Part shown: in pieces, positions 8,882-18,067 of the stretch
How the letters are laid out: each line of letters opens with the position of its first letter
Position numbering within the stretch: position 1 is the stretch's first letter
Assembly: GCF_001584145.1 (NCBI RefSeq)
Contig: NZ_CP013232.1
Location: 3,906,001 to 3,970,000 of the forward strand
Direction of reading: 5' to 3'
DNA length: 64,000 bases
Origin: Collimonas fungivorans
Lineage (GTDB): Bacteria; Pseudomonadota; Gammaproteobacteria; Burkholderiales; Burkholderiaceae_D
Notes under the pieces: model-generated
Database searches by the model: none
Told to the model about the DNA's origin: nothing
Seen by the model: only the letters and a program-made list of their open reading frames with translations
Translations under genes and position numbers: made by a program

Positions 8882-10077
8882 TTCGATCCCTCCAGGCTGC
8901 CGTGCGGCAGTTCGATAGTCACGTCGGCGAGCGCCGGTTGCGGCTTGGCGACGGCCGGCGGTGCGAGGCTGATGACCCGGCGGCGCTTCCACCCGCTCAG
9001 TTTCGACAACAAAAGCTTACCGTGGCTCTGGTACAGTCCGGCCAGGCCGTTCGGGAAATACATCACCACCGCAATGAACAGGCCGCCCATCAGGAACAGC
9101 CACAGTTCAGGAAACGATTCGGAAAAATAGGTCTTGCCGAAATTCACCAGCAAGGTGCCGTAGACCGCGCCGAGCAAGGACATGCGGCCGCCCACCGCGG
9201 CATAGATCACCATCTCGATGGAAGGCACGATGCCGACAAACGATGGCGACATGAAGCCAACCTGCAAGGTGAACATGGCGCCGCCGATAGCGGAAAACAT
9301 GGCGGCAACGCAGAACACGAACACCTTGAAGCTGGCGACGTCGTAGCCGGAAAACCGCACCCGCTCCTCCTTGTCGCGCATCGCCACCAGCAGGCGTCCC
9401 AGCTTCGAGTTCAGGATAAAACGCCCGATCAGGATGCAGCCGATCAGCAGGCCGGCGTTGACGAAATACAGGACCAGCTTGGCCGAATCGGTGCGGATGT
9501 CCCAACCCATCAGGGTTTTCAGGTCGGTGATGCCGTTGACGCCGCCGGTCAGTCCTTGCTGGCCGATGATCAGGATCGCCAGGATGGCGGCAATCGCCTG
9601 GGTGACGATAGAGAAATACACATCGCCGACGCGGCGCTTGAACATCGCCGCGCCGATCACCAGCGCCATCAAGGTCGGTACCAGCAGCACCGCCAGCAAG
9701 GTAAAGCCGAAGGAGTGGAACGGCTGCCACAGCAGCGGCAACTCGGTGATCTGGTTCCAGTCCATGAAATCGGGAATGCCCGGGGTCGACTGGATCTTGG
9801 TGCTGATTGGATCGGATGCTTCCAGCTTGAGGAACATCGCCATGCAATAACCGCCCACGCCGAAGAACACGCCCTGCCCCAGGCTGAGGATGCCGCCGTA
9901 ACCCCAGCACAGCACCAGGCCAACGGCGACAAAGGCATAGGCCAGGTATTTGCCGACCAGGTTCAGGCGGAAAATATCGAAGACCAGGGGAAACACCACC
10001 AGCAGCAGTCCGCACAGGATCAGCAAGCCGATCAGGCCCGACCTTCCGCCCAACAATTTTTCATATGCTGCATTCAT
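8878..10077 (-). CDS. urtC: Urea/short-chain amide ABC transporter permease UrtC
   Basis: A 399-residue LivM-family inner-membrane permease with about ten hydrophobic segments. Family stretches include CWGYGGILSLGQGVFFGVGGY near residue 60 and AMRDKEERVRFSGYDVASFKVFVF, the EAA-type coupling loop to the ATPase. The C-terminal 40 residues are basic and Pro/Ala-rich and lie past the last helix. It follows urtB after 23 bases. Together with UrtB it forms the translocation pore. Confidence 0.9.
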   Translation of the reverse strand: MNAAYEKLLGGRSGLIGLLILCGLLLVVFPLVFDIFRLNLVGKYLAYAFVAVGLVLCWGYGGILSLGQGVFFGVGGYCMAMFLKLEASDPISTKIQSTPGIPDFMDWNQITELPLLWQPFHSFGFTLLAVLLVPTLMALVIGAAMFKRRVGDVYFSIVTQAIAAILAILIIGQQGLTGGVNGITDLKTLMGWDIRTDSAKLVLYFVNAGLLIGCILIGRFILNSKLGRLLVAMRDKEERVRFSGYDVASFKVFVFCVAAMFSAIGGAMFTLQVGFMSPSFVGIVPSIEMVIYAAVGGRMSLLGAVYGTLLVNFGKTYFSESFPELWLFLMGGLFIAVVMYFPNGLAGLYQSHGKLLLSKLSGWKRRRVISLAPPAVAKPQPALADVTIELPHGSLEGSK

Positions 10078-10100
10078 GCGAGCCCTTTCGATGGCGCCGG

Positions 10101-11018
10101 TTATTTACGGATCTTGGCCGCGAACAGCCCTTGCGGCCGCAGCAGCAAAATCAGGATCACTGCTGATAGCGTCAGCACCTTGGCCATCGATCCGGTCAGG
10201 AAGAACTCGGCGGTGGACTGGGTCTGGGCGATGGAGAAAGCCGAAGCGATCGTGCCCAGCAGGCTTTGCGCGCCGCCGAACACCACCACCAGGAAGGTGT
10301 CGACGATATACAGCGAACCGCTGGTCGGCCCGGTCGAACCGATGGTGGTGAACGCTGCCCCGGCGATGCCGGCGACCCCGCATCCGAGAGCAAAGGTGCT
10401 GCGGTCGACCTTGCGGGTATTGATGCCGACCGCGCCGCTCATCAGGCGGTTCTGCATGGTGGCGCGCACCTGCAAACCCCAGCGCGAACGGAACAGCAGC
10501 AGGAAGATGACGCCGGTCAGCACCGCCGTCAGCGCCATCATGAATACGCCGTTGATGGGAATGTCTATGCTGTCGGTCGGCTTGAACGAACCCATCAGCC
10601 AGTCCGGCAGGGTGGCGCTGACTTCCTTGGCGCCGAAGATGGAGCGAAACGTTTGCTGCATGGCCAGGCTCAGGCCCCAGGTCGCCAGCAAGGTGTCCAG
10701 CGGCCGCTTGTACAGGCGGCTGATCATCAGCCACTCGGTGACATAGCCGACGATGTAGGCGGTCACGAAAGACAGCGCAATCGCGGCAAAGAAATAATAG
10801 GGCTGCAGGCTGGGCGCATACAGCGTAGTCAGCTTGGACAACAGATAAGTAATGTAGGCGCCGATGGTGAGGAACTCGCCATGCGCCATGTTGATCACGC
10901 CCATCTGGCCGAAGATGATGGCCAGGCCAAGCGCCATCAGCAGCAGGACGCAGAATACCGACAGGCCGTTGAAGCCCTGCATGGCGAAAATGGCGCCGAA
11001 TTCGGAAAGTGAGACCAC
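10101..11018 (-). CDS. urtB: Urea/short-chain amide ABC transporter permease UrtB
   Basis: A 305-residue LivH-family permease. Motifs include FGQMGVINMAHGEFLTIGAY, LATWGLSLAMQQTFRSIFGAKE and MSGAVGINTRKVDRSTFALGCGVAGIAG. I choose GTG 11018 (MVSLSEFGAIFAMQG), which has GGAG seven bases upstream; the frame can begin at TTG 11033, but that start overlaps this ribosome site. It lies 99 bases after urtA. Many UrtB proteins carry a long N-terminal extension that is absent here, as in the Methylophilus-type amide transporters. Confidence 0.88.
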   Translation of the reverse strand: MVSLSEFGAIFAMQGFNGLSVFCVLLLMALGLAIIFGQMGVINMAHGEFLTIGAYITYLLSKLTTLYAPSLQPYYFFAAIALSFVTAYIVGYVTEWLMISRLYKRPLDTLLATWGLSLAMQQTFRSIFGAKEVSATLPDWLMGSFKPTDSIDIPINGVFMMALTAVLTGVIFLLLFRSRWGLQVRATMQNRLMSGAVGINTRKVDRSTFALGCGVAGIAGAAFTTIGSTGPTSGSLYIVDTFLVVVFGGAQSLLGTIASAFSIAQTQSTAEFFLTGSMAKVLTLSAVILILLLRPQGLFAAKIRK

Positions 11019-11117
11019 GGTGGCTCCTTGCAATGTTGCGGCTGGCGTCAGGCGGCCCGATGGCGACGCTGCGCCCCCGGGCCGCCGGACCGCCGGACCG
11101 TTAAGACAATGGAAAAC

Positions 11118-12371
11118 TTACTGGTAGCCCTTGGGGAAAGGATTCGGCTCGATCAGGTCGGATTCATAGATGACCTTGAACTGGCCGTCTTTCTGCGCCT
11201 CGCCAATGCGGGTCTTGCTCCACAGGTGATGATTGGGGTGAACCTTGACGTAGCCTTCCGGCGCGCTCTTCAATTCGAATCCGGGCGATGCCGCCACCAC
11301 CTTGTCGACATCGAAACTGCCGGCCTTCTCGACCGCGGCCTTCCACAGCCATGGCCCCAGGTAAGCTGCCTGGGTAACGTCGCCGATGACCGCATTGGGG
11401 CCGAACTTGGCCTTGAATTCGGCCACGAATTTCTTGTTGTTCGGATTGTCCAGGCTCTGGAAATATTTCATCGACGAATAGAAACCTTCGACGTTTTCCC
11501 CGCCTATGCCCAGCATTTCATCTTCCGTGACCGAGATCGTCAGCAGGTTCTGGGTCTTGGCGGTGACGCCGGCAGCCTTGAGCTGCTTGTAGAAGGCGAC
11601 GTTGCTGCCGCCCACCACGTCGGCGAAAATCACGTCCGGCTTTTTCAGCTTGATCTTGTTGATCAGCGAGCCGAACTGGGTATTGCCCAGCGGGTAGTAC
11701 TCTTCGCCGACCACCGAGCCTTTCAAGACATTCTCGATGTGCTTGCGGGCGATCTTGTTGGAAGTGCGCGGCCAGATGTAGTCGGAGCCGACCAGGAAAA
11801 AGGTCTTGGCTTTCTTTTCCTTGGCGACCCAGTTCAGGCCGGCCAGCACCTGCTGCGTGGCTTCCTGTCCGGTGTAGAAGACATTCTTGGATTGTTCCAG
11901 GCCCTCATAGAAGGTCGGGTAATACAGCAGGCCGTTGTCTTTCTCGAACACCGGCAGCACCGCCTTGCGCGAAGCCGAAGTCCAGCAGCCGAACACGGCG
12001 GCGACGTGATCGCTCTCCAGCAGCTTCTTGGCCTTTTCGGCGAAGGTCGGCCAGTCGCTGGCGCCGTCTTCCTGGATGATCTTGATCTTGCGCCCGAGGA
12101 TGCCGCCCATGGCATTGATCTGGTCGATCGCCAGCCGTTCGGCCTGGATCGAGCCGGTTTCGCTGATCGCCATGGTGCCGGTGGCCGAGTGCAGCTGGCC
12201 GACGGTGACTTCGGTATCGGTAACCGCCAGCTTGGTGGTGTTGATCTTGGCCGTGGCCGGCGACTGGGCGAAGCCGATGGCCGGCAAAGCCAGCGCGGCG
12301 CTGGCGGCCAGGCCCAGCAATACCTTGCGGCGCTGGAACGAGGGCTTATCGGATGCAGAACGATGCGACAT
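11118..12371 (-). CDS. urtA: Urea/short-chain amide ABC transporter substrate-binding protein UrtA
   Basis: A 417-residue periplasmic binding protein of the UrtA/AmiC/FmdD group. A long signal peptide (RRKVLLGLAASAALALPAIGFAQ) has an RR pair and may use Tat. Core motifs are VGQLHSATGTMAISE, VFGCWTSASRKAVLPVFE, LLYYPTFYEGLEQS and VGSDYIWPRTSNKI, all typical of urea/amide receptors. AAGGAG stands eight bases before the ATG. It is the first gene of the minus-strand operon, reading away from the kinase gene. No urease is present in the window but two amidases follow, so short amides are the likelier ligands. This last point is inference. Confidence 0.92.
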   Translation of the reverse strand: MSHRSASDKPSFQRRKVLLGLAASAALALPAIGFAQSPATAKINTTKLAVTDTEVTVGQLHSATGTMAISETGSIQAERLAIDQINAMGGILGRKIKIIQEDGASDWPTFAEKAKKLLESDHVAAVFGCWTSASRKAVLPVFEKDNGLLYYPTFYEGLEQSKNVFYTGQEATQQVLAGLNWVAKEKKAKTFFLVGSDYIWPRTSNKIARKHIENVLKGSVVGEEYYPLGNTQFGSLINKIKLKKPDVIFADVVGGSNVAFYKQLKAAGVTAKTQNLLTISVTEDEMLGIGGENVEGFYSSMKYFQSLDNPNNKKFVAEFKAKFGPNAVIGDVTQAAYLGPWLWKAAVEKAGSFDVDKVVAASPGFELKSAPEGYVKVHPNHHLWSKTRIGEAQKDGQFKVIYESDLIEPNPFPKGYQ

Positions 12372-12512
12372 GCAGTACTCCTTTCGGGGCGGTTATGTGA
12401 CGAAGGCAAACCAGGGATAAAGTCAACGTCCAGCGCCTCGCCGCTCGGTGAACCGGCGTCCGGATCTGTTCGTTCTGGGAAGGAGATTAGGATTTGCGAT
12501 GCGGTGCAGCAA

Positions 12513-12528
12513 TACGTTGTTTGACGTA
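12513..12528. promoter_or_regulatory. TACGT-N6-ACGTA operator-like palindrome 1
   Basis: TACGT (12513-12517), six bases, ACGTA (12524-12528). It is centred about 150 bp upstream of the urtA start. The same arms and spacing recur at 12697-12712. This is a plausible binding site for a dimeric LuxR-type regulator such as the one coded at 16218. Confidence 0.6.
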
Positions 12529-12696
12529 AGCTGCGCCGCGCCTGGCATGGCGGCGCTACGCACGGCCATGCAGCGCCGCCGCATCACCTTGGTGCGCTTG
12601 TTTGAGGAGCGGCTTTTTGCGGCGGGAGTTCGATGTTGAATCGTCAATCCTGCACGCCCCGCTTTGGCACAAAGTTACCTTTGGGAATTTTTCATA

Positions 12697-12712
12697 TACG
12701 TCAAATGACGTA
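12697..12712. promoter_or_regulatory. TACGT-N6-ACGTA operator-like palindrome 2
   Basis: TACGT (12697-12701), CAAATG, ACGTA (12708-12712). The symmetry extends to an 18-bp palindrome at 12696-12713 with two central bases unpaired. It is centred about 94 bp upstream of the GTG start of the permease-kinase gene and 184 bp from site 1. Confidence 0.62.
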
Positions 12713-12798
12713 TCCAAGCCGGCCCGAATTGGTTCGAAAATTGCTTAAGCAGAATTGCCTGCTGTTTCGTTCCCCACGCCCAAGGTCACCCGTCAAAC

Positions 12799-15700
12799 GT
12801 GAAGATTACCGCCACCCAACGCATCGTCAAGGTCCGCCGCGACTACAACACCTGGGTCGGCAACGAGACGCTGGAAGACTACGCCCTGCGCTTTACGCCG
12901 CGCTCGTTCCGCAAATGGTCGGAATTCCGCCTGGCCAACACCGCGCTCGGCGCCATCTCTTTCCTGGCGCTGGAAGCCATCAGCGGCACCATCACGCTCA
13001 ACTACGGCTTCAGCAATGCATTCTGGGCAATTGTCTGCGTCAGCATCCTGTTCTTCCTGACCGGGCTGCCGATCAGCTACTACGCAGCCAAATACGGCGT
13101 CGACATGGACCTGCTGACGCGCGGCGCCGGCTTCGGCTACATCGGCTCGACCATCACCTCGCTGATCTACGCCACCTTCACCTTCATCTTTTTTGCAGTG
13201 GAAGCGTCGATCATGGCGCAGGCGATCGAACTCTACTTCGGCCTGCCGCTGGTGCTCGGCTACATCATCTGCGCCCTGGTGGTGATTCCGCTGGTGACCT
13301 ACGGCATCACGCTGATCAACCGCCTGCAGATGTGGACCCAGCCGCTGTGGCTGGTGCTGCTGGTGCTGCCGTATGTCTGCGTGCTGCACAAGGAACCGGA
13401 TGCGCTGGCCAACCTGATGACCTTCGCCGGCCGCGCCGAAAACGGCAACAGCTTCGACCTGGTGCTGTTCGGCTCCGCCGCCACCGTTGCCTTTTCATTA
13501 ATCGCACAGATCGGCGAGCAAGTCGACTTCCTCCGTTTCCTGCCTGAAAAGACCGCTGCCAACCGCTACCGTTGGTGGAGCGCATTGCTGCTGGCGGGAC
13601 CGGGCTGGATCTTGCTGGGCGCGGCAAAGATGCTCGGCGGGGCCCTGCTGGCGTTCCTGGCGATCCAACACGAGGTGCCGATCGGCAAGGCGGTCGAGCC
13701 GACCCAGATGTACCTGATCGCCTATCGTTACGTGTTCTCCGATCCGGCCTGGGTGCTGGCGGCGGTCACCTTGCTTGTGGTGGTGTCGCAGATCAAGATC
13801 AATGTCACCAACGCCTATGCCGGTTCGCTGGCCTGGTCGAATTTCTTCGCGCGCCTGACGCACAGCCACCCGGGCCGTGTGGTGTGGCTGGTGTTCAATG
13901 TGCTGATCGCCTTGCTGCTGATGGAAATCGGCGTCTTCAACGCGCTGGAGCATGTGCTGGCCTTGTACGCGCTGGTGGCGATTTCCTGGATCGGCGCGGT
14001 GGTCTCGGACCTGGTCATCAACAAGCCGCTGGGCCTGAGTCCGCCGCATATCGAGTTCAAGCGCGCCCACCTGTACGACATCAATCCGGTCGGCGTCGGC
14101 GCCATGCTGATTGCCTCGGCGCTGTCGGCGCTGGCCTTGTCCGGCATGTTCGGCGGCGTGGCGCGGGCGCTAGCGCCCTTCATCGCGCTCGGCAGCGCGC
14201 TGCTGATCGCACCGGTGATCGCTTACGCGACCAAGGGAAAATACTATATCGCCCGCCACGACCAGCTGGCCGACAGCCACCATGGCCAGCTGGAATGCGT
14301 CATCTGCGGCAACCATTTCGAGACGCCTGACATGGCGCACTGCCCGGCTTACCAGGGCGCGATCTGTTCGCTGTGCTGCTCGCTCGATGCACGCTGTAAC
14401 GACCGCTGCAAGGAAGCGTCGCGCATGCCGGACCAGATATTCAATACCTTGCGCGGTTTCCTGCCCGAACGTTTCACGCTCAAGCTCAATACTCGCATCG
14501 GCCACTACCTGATCGTGTTCAGCCTGGTGTCGGGCGGACTGGCGGTGGTGCTGTGGCTGCTGTATTACCAGCAGCTGGCGGGCATGTCTGGCCTGGCCGG
14601 CGGCGGTCCGGATTCGATGGCGGGAATTTTCATCAAGCTGTTCGCCTCGCTGCTGGTGTTCATCGGCGTCGGCTCATGGTGGCTGGTGCTGACCAATGAA
14701 AGCCGCAGCGTCGCTCACGAGGAATCGGAACGGCAGACCAACCTGCTGCTGCAGGAAATCGACGCCCACAACCAGACCGACGCCGCCCTGCAACGCGCCA
14801 AGGAAGCGGCAGAAGCGGCCAACCTGGCGAAGAGCCGTTTTGTCACCGGCATGAGCCATGAACTGCGCACGCCGCTCAATAGCATCCTCGGCTACGCCCA
14901 GATCCTGCAGGTCGACCACGCCATCCCGGAAGGCCGCAGGGACGCCATCGGCGTCATCCGCCGCAGCGGCGAACATCTGCTGAGCCTGATCGACGGCTTG
15001 CTGGATATCGCCAAGATCGAAGCCGGCAAGATGCGGCTGGCGGCGGACGAACTGCCGCTGCACGAATTCCTCGACCAGATCGTGCAGATGTTTGCGCCGC
15101 AAGCCGAGCAAAAGGGCCTGGCGTTCCGCTTTGAAAAGGTAGGCCGTATCCCGGAGGTGGTCCAGGTCGACCAGAAACGGCTGCGCCAGATACTCATCAA
15201 CCTGCTAGGCAATGCAGTCAAGTTTACCGACGCCGGCCATGTCACGCTGCGGGTCCGCCATGCCCGCGAGATCACTTATTTCGAAGTCGAGGACAGCGGC
15301 ATCGGCATCGCCGAAGAAGACATCGCCCGGGTGTTCCTGCCGTTCGAACGCAGCAACGCCGCCAACCTGCGCGAAGACATCGGCACCGGGCTCGGCCTGG
15401 CCATCAGCAGCATGCTGACCCACATCATGGGCGGCGCGCTGTCGGTCGCCAGCAACATCGGCAAGGGCAGCACTTTCCAGCTCAAGATCTACCTGTCGGA
15501 GGTACGCGCGCCGCGCCGCCGCATCAAGCTGGAAGACCAGATGTCGGGTTATCTCGGTCCCAGGAAACGGATACTGGTGGTGGACGACCAGGCCTCGCAG
15601 CGCGCCGTGCTGAGCGCCATGCTGGCGCCGCTCGGATTCGACATCAGCGAGGTCGCGAGCGGCGCCGCCTGCCTGGCGGAAATCGCCCGCGCCATGCCGG

Positions 15701-16221
15701 ACCTGGTGCTGCTCGACATCGCCATGCCAGCCATGGACGGCGGCGCCGTGTGCCGCGCGATACGCTCCCAGGGCCATGCCAGCCTGCCGATCATCATCGT
15801 CTCCGCCAACGCGTTCGAGAGCACGCCGCAGCAGATCGATCCGCTCAGCTATAACGATTTTGTGGTCAAGCCGGTGTCTTTCAACGACCTGCTGTCGAAG
15901 ATCCGGCTGCACCTGAAAGTCGACTGGATTTCCGATCCGGCGCCGCCGGCCGCCGCCGGCGCCGCAGCAGGCAGCGCCATCCTGGTGATCCCGGCGCGGG
16001 AAAAACTGCAGGCGCTGCTGGAGCTGGGGGCGATCGGCTACATCAAGGGCATCGTCGGCAAGCTCGATGAAATAGAACAGCAGGACCCGGTCTACCAGCC
16101 GTTCACCCGCGAGCTGCGCGAACTGGTGAAACGTTTTCGCCTGAACGACTACAGCGCGCGCCTGCAGGCGTTGCTGTACCAGGCCGGCGAGCAGCCTGCG
16201 CAACGCGTCGACAGCGCATGA
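12799..16221 (+). CDS. NCS1-permease/hybrid histidine kinase fusion
   Basis: A 1140-residue membrane sensor. Residues about 30-490 form a complete-looking NCS1 (nucleobase-cation symporter 1) permease with some twelve hydrophobic segments. Residues 500-537 form a cysteine cluster (C500, C503, C515, C523, C526, C527, C533, C537) that could bind zinc or iron-sulfur. Two more membrane helices follow (about 570-640), then HisKA with H687 (SHELRTP), a HATPase domain (N805, D832, GTGLGLAI about 862) and a receiver with D973 (LLDIAMPAMDG). The last 90 residues are helical; I see no HPt motif. The start is GTG with a weak AAGGT upstream. It overlaps the response regulator gene by four bases. It probably senses a small nitrogen compound and controls the divergent amide operon. 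Confidence 0.85.
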   Translation: MKITATQRIVKVRRDYNTWVGNETLEDYALRFTPRSFRKWSEFRLANTALGAISFLALEAISGTITLNYGFSNAFWAIVCVSILFFLTGLPISYYAAKYGVDMDLLTRGAGFGYIGSTITSLIYATFTFIFFAVEASIMAQAIELYFGLPLVLGYIICALVVIPLVTYGITLINRLQMWTQPLWLVLLVLPYVCVLHKEPDALANLMTFAGRAENGNSFDLVLFGSAATVAFSLIAQIGEQVDFLRFLPEKTAANRYRWWSALLLAGPGWILLGAAKMLGGALLAFLAIQHEVPIGKAVEPTQMYLIAYRYVFSDPAWVLAAVTLLVVVSQIKINVTNAYAGSLAWSNFFARLTHSHPGRVVWLVFNVLIALLLMEIGVFNALEHVLALYALVAISWIGAVVSDLVINKPLGLSPPHIEFKRAHLYDINPVGVGAMLIASALSALALSGMFGGVARALAPFIALGSALLIAPVIAYATKGKYYIARHDQLADSHHGQLECVICGNHFETPDMAHCPAYQGAICSLCCSLDARCNDRCKEASRMPDQIFNTLRGFLPERFTLKLNTRIGHYLIVFSLVSGGLAVVLWLLYYQQLAGMSGLAGGGPDSMAGIFIKLFASLLVFIGVGSWWLVLTNESRSVAHEESERQTNLLLQEIDAHNQTDAALQRAKEAAEAANLAKSRFVTGMSHELRTPLNSILGYAQILQVDHAIPEGRRDAIGVIRRSGEHLLSLIDGLLDIAKIEAGKMRLAADELPLHEFLDQIVQMFAPQAEQKGLAFRFEKVGRIPEVVQVDQKRLRQILINLLGNAVKFTDAGHVTLRVRHAREITYFEVEDSGIGIAEEDIARVFLPFERSNAANLREDIGTGLGLAISSMLTHIMGGALSVASNIGKGSTFQLKIYLSEVRAPRRRIKLEDQMSGYLGPRKRILVVDDQASQRAVLSAMLAPLGFDISEVASGAACLAEIARAMPDLVLLDIAMPAMDGGAVCRAIRSQGHASLPIIIVSANAFESTPQQIDPLSYNDFVVKPVSFNDLLSKIRLHLKVDWISDPAPPAAAGAAAGSAILVIPAREKLQALLELGAIGYIKGIVGKLDEIEQQDPVYQPFTRELRELVKRFRLNDYSARLQALLYQAGEQPAQRVDSA

Positions 16222-17207
16222 CAAGGACTATCTTGGACGACCATCTCACTCTCTCCGCCGATCCGCCGCCAAGGCCGCTAGCCAGCCGCCCGGTGGTGCT
16301 GATCGTGGACGACATGCCGGACAACCTGGCGCTGCTGTCGGATGCGCTGGACGAGAGCGGCCATATCGTGCTGGTCGCGACCGACGGCGCCAGCGCCATC
16401 CAGCGGCTGGGCTACATCACGCCCGACCTGATCCTGCTGGATGCCGTCATGCCGGGGCTGGACGGCTTTGAAACCTGCCGCCGCATCAAGCTGCTGGCCA
16501 GCGCCGCCCACGTGCCGGTAGTGTTCATGACCGGCCTCACCGAGACCGAGCATGTGGTGCGCGGCTTCCAGGTCGGCGGCATAGACTATGTCACCAAGCC
16601 GATCCAGCCGCTGGAAATCGTCGCCCGCGTCGCCGCCCATATCAAGACGGCGCGCATGATGTCGCAGGCCAGGGATGTAATCGACGCCGCGGCCCATGCC
16701 GTGATCGTGCTCGGCATCGATGGCGCGCCTTTATGGCAAACCGGCAAGGCCTCGTTCTGGCTGGAAAAATACTTCCCGCGCAGCGACCAGCGCAAGCTGC
16801 CGCCGCAGCTGCAGTTCTGGCTGAATGAAAACCTGGTGTTGCTGCGGCAGACGCAGCAGCCGCTGCAGCCGCTGGTGATCAGCGGCGATGACGGCGAACT
16901 GACCATCAATCTTTCCAAAAACACCCAGAGCGCCGAGCTGACTCTGCTGCTGGAAGAAAAATCCCTGGTGTTGCCGAATGCGGTCCAGCTTGAAGATTAT
17001 CGGCTGACGCCGCGCGAAACCGATGTCCTGGCCTGGGTCTCCAAAGGCAAGACCAACCGCGACATCGCCGAGATTCTTGGCATGAGCCCGCGCACGGTGA
17101 ACAAGCACCTGGAACACATCTATATCAAGCTGGGTGTGGAGACGCGCGCCGCCGCCGCGGCGCTGGCGATCAGCCGCCAGTATGGCACGCCTGCCACCCT
17201 GCAGTAA
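16218..17207 (+). CDS. Response regulator with LuxR-type HTH
   Basis: A 329-residue regulator. The N-terminal receiver (VVLIVDDMPDN, phospho-acceptor D75 in LLDAVMPGLDG, VTKP lysine) is followed by a middle region of about 110 residues that I cannot assign (possibly PAS-like: AVIVLGIDGAPLWQT). It ends with a LuxR/FixJ helix-turn-helix (LTPRETDVLAWVSKGKTNRDIAEILGMS region, SPRTVNKHLEHIYIKLGV). The ATGA overlap with the kinase marks it as the cognate partner. The LuxR domain suits the palindromes between urtA and the kinase gene. Confidence 0.88.
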   Translation: MTRTILDDHLTLSADPPPRPLASRPVVLIVDDMPDNLALLSDALDESGHIVLVATDGASAIQRLGYITPDLILLDAVMPGLDGFETCRRIKLLASAAHVPVVFMTGLTETEHVVRGFQVGGIDYVTKPIQPLEIVARVAAHIKTARMMSQARDVIDAAAHAVIVLGIDGAPLWQTGKASFWLEKYFPRSDQRKLPPQLQFWLNENLVLLRQTQQPLQPLVISGDDGELTINLSKNTQSAELTLLLEEKSLVLPNAVQLEDYRLTPRETDVLAWVSKGKTNRDIAEILGMSPRTVNKHLEHIYIKLGVETRAAAAALAISRQYGTPATLQ

Positions 17208-17221
17208 CGGTGGCGGTGTCG

Positions 17222-18043
17222 CTAGCGGACCAACGCCTTGATTTCGGCCAGCTGACGCCGGGAAATCGGCAGGCGGTGATCGCAATGATCGATATCGCGC
17301 AAGATGACTTGCCAGATTTCCTGCGGTTTTTCGCCATCGCCCTCGCTGTCCTTGTCCGCTGCCTGCATGACACGTTCGACGCCGCTGATGGCGTTGCGCG
17401 CCACCAGCGCATTGCGATGCACGCGCACAAAGTGGAGCGCCAGTTCTTCTTCAATCGAGACCAGCGAATCTTCGATCAGGTATTCCTTGGTCCTGGTGCG
17501 CAAGGTGACGTATTTCAGTTCCGCCTTCAGGTACAGCACTTCGGCCATCGGCACCAGCGACATGCGGCCGCGCTCCTGCACCGCGAAATGCTGGCGCGGC
17601 AGAGCGCTGACGGCGACCGCTCCGGGGCCGGTTGCCGAAGCTGCCTGCGCTTGCTGGCGCATGCGGCTGGCGCGGCCGATGGCTTGCGCCAGCCGGGTGG
17701 CGCGCACCGGCTTGACCAGGTAGTCGAAAGCCTGGACATCGAAAGCGCTCAGCGCATAGTCGTCGTAGGCAGTCACGAAAATGATCAGGGGCGGTTCGGC
17801 CAGGCCGCTATTGGCGTTGGCCAGCAGCTGCTCGGCCAGCTGCAAGCCGCTCATGCCAGGCATCTGCACATCCAGCAAGACCAGGTCTGGCGCGGTGGCG
17901 CGAATGCCTTCCAGCGCCGCCTGCGCATGGCCGGCTTCGCCCACCAGGTAGTGCGGGCATTCGGCCACGATGTCGGACAGCAGCGTACTCAGCCTGGCGC
18001 GCGCCGGCGCTTCATCGTCAACGATATAGATGCGAGGGATCAT
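17222..18043 (-). CDS. algR: LytTR-family response regulator, AlgR-like
   Basis: A 273-residue regulator. The receiver has IYIVDDEAPARARL, phospho-acceptor D in LLDVQMPGMSG, TAYDDYALSAFDV and YLVKPV. The LytTR DNA-binding domain spans about 165-270 (FAVQERGRMSLVPMAEVLYLKAELKYV, ALHFVRVHRNALVARN). AlgR-type proteins control pili, exopolysaccharide or virulence genes in relatives. It follows the broken kinase gene by 24 bases on the same strand, and argH lies beyond, the same algZ-algR/argH neighbourhood known from Pseudomonas. The Asp- and Glu-rich insert before the C-terminus (ADKDSEGDGEKPQE) is unusual. Confidence 0.85.
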   Translation of the reverse strand: MIPRIYIVDDEAPARARLSTLLSDIVAECPHYLVGEAGHAQAALEGIRATAPDLVLLDVQMPGMSGLQLAEQLLANANSGLAEPPLIIFVTAYDDYALSAFDVQAFDYLVKPVRATRLAQAIGRASRMRQQAQAASATGPGAVAVSALPRQHFAVQERGRMSLVPMAEVLYLKAELKYVTLRTRTKEYLIEDSLVSIEEELALHFVRVHRNALVARNAISGVERVMQAADKDSEGDGEKPQEIWQVILRDIDHCDHRLPISRRQLAEIKALVR

Positions 18044-18067
18044 GAAATAAGATGTTTGTTGTCGGTT

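Larger units (their letters stand above)
12372..12798. promoter_or_regulatory. Divergent control region of the amide operon and its two-component system
   Basis: This 427-base gap separates urtA (minus) from the permease-kinase gene (plus). It contains two TACGT-N6-ACGTA palindromes (listed separately) and must hold promoters for both directions. No ORF of convincing composition is present; short frames here overlap in several directions and look like chance. Confidence 0.7.

Noticed and set aside
8902..10746. 614-residue plus-strand frame opposite urtC/urtB
   Set aside because: It is rich in Gln, His, Arg and Asp with no domain, and it mirrors the codons of two genuine permease genes.
12633..13547. 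Plus-strand frame overlapping the permease-kinase start
   Set aside because: Out of frame with the kinase gene and made of Arg/Pro/His-rich sequence; the NCS1 motifs lie in the GTG 12799 frame.
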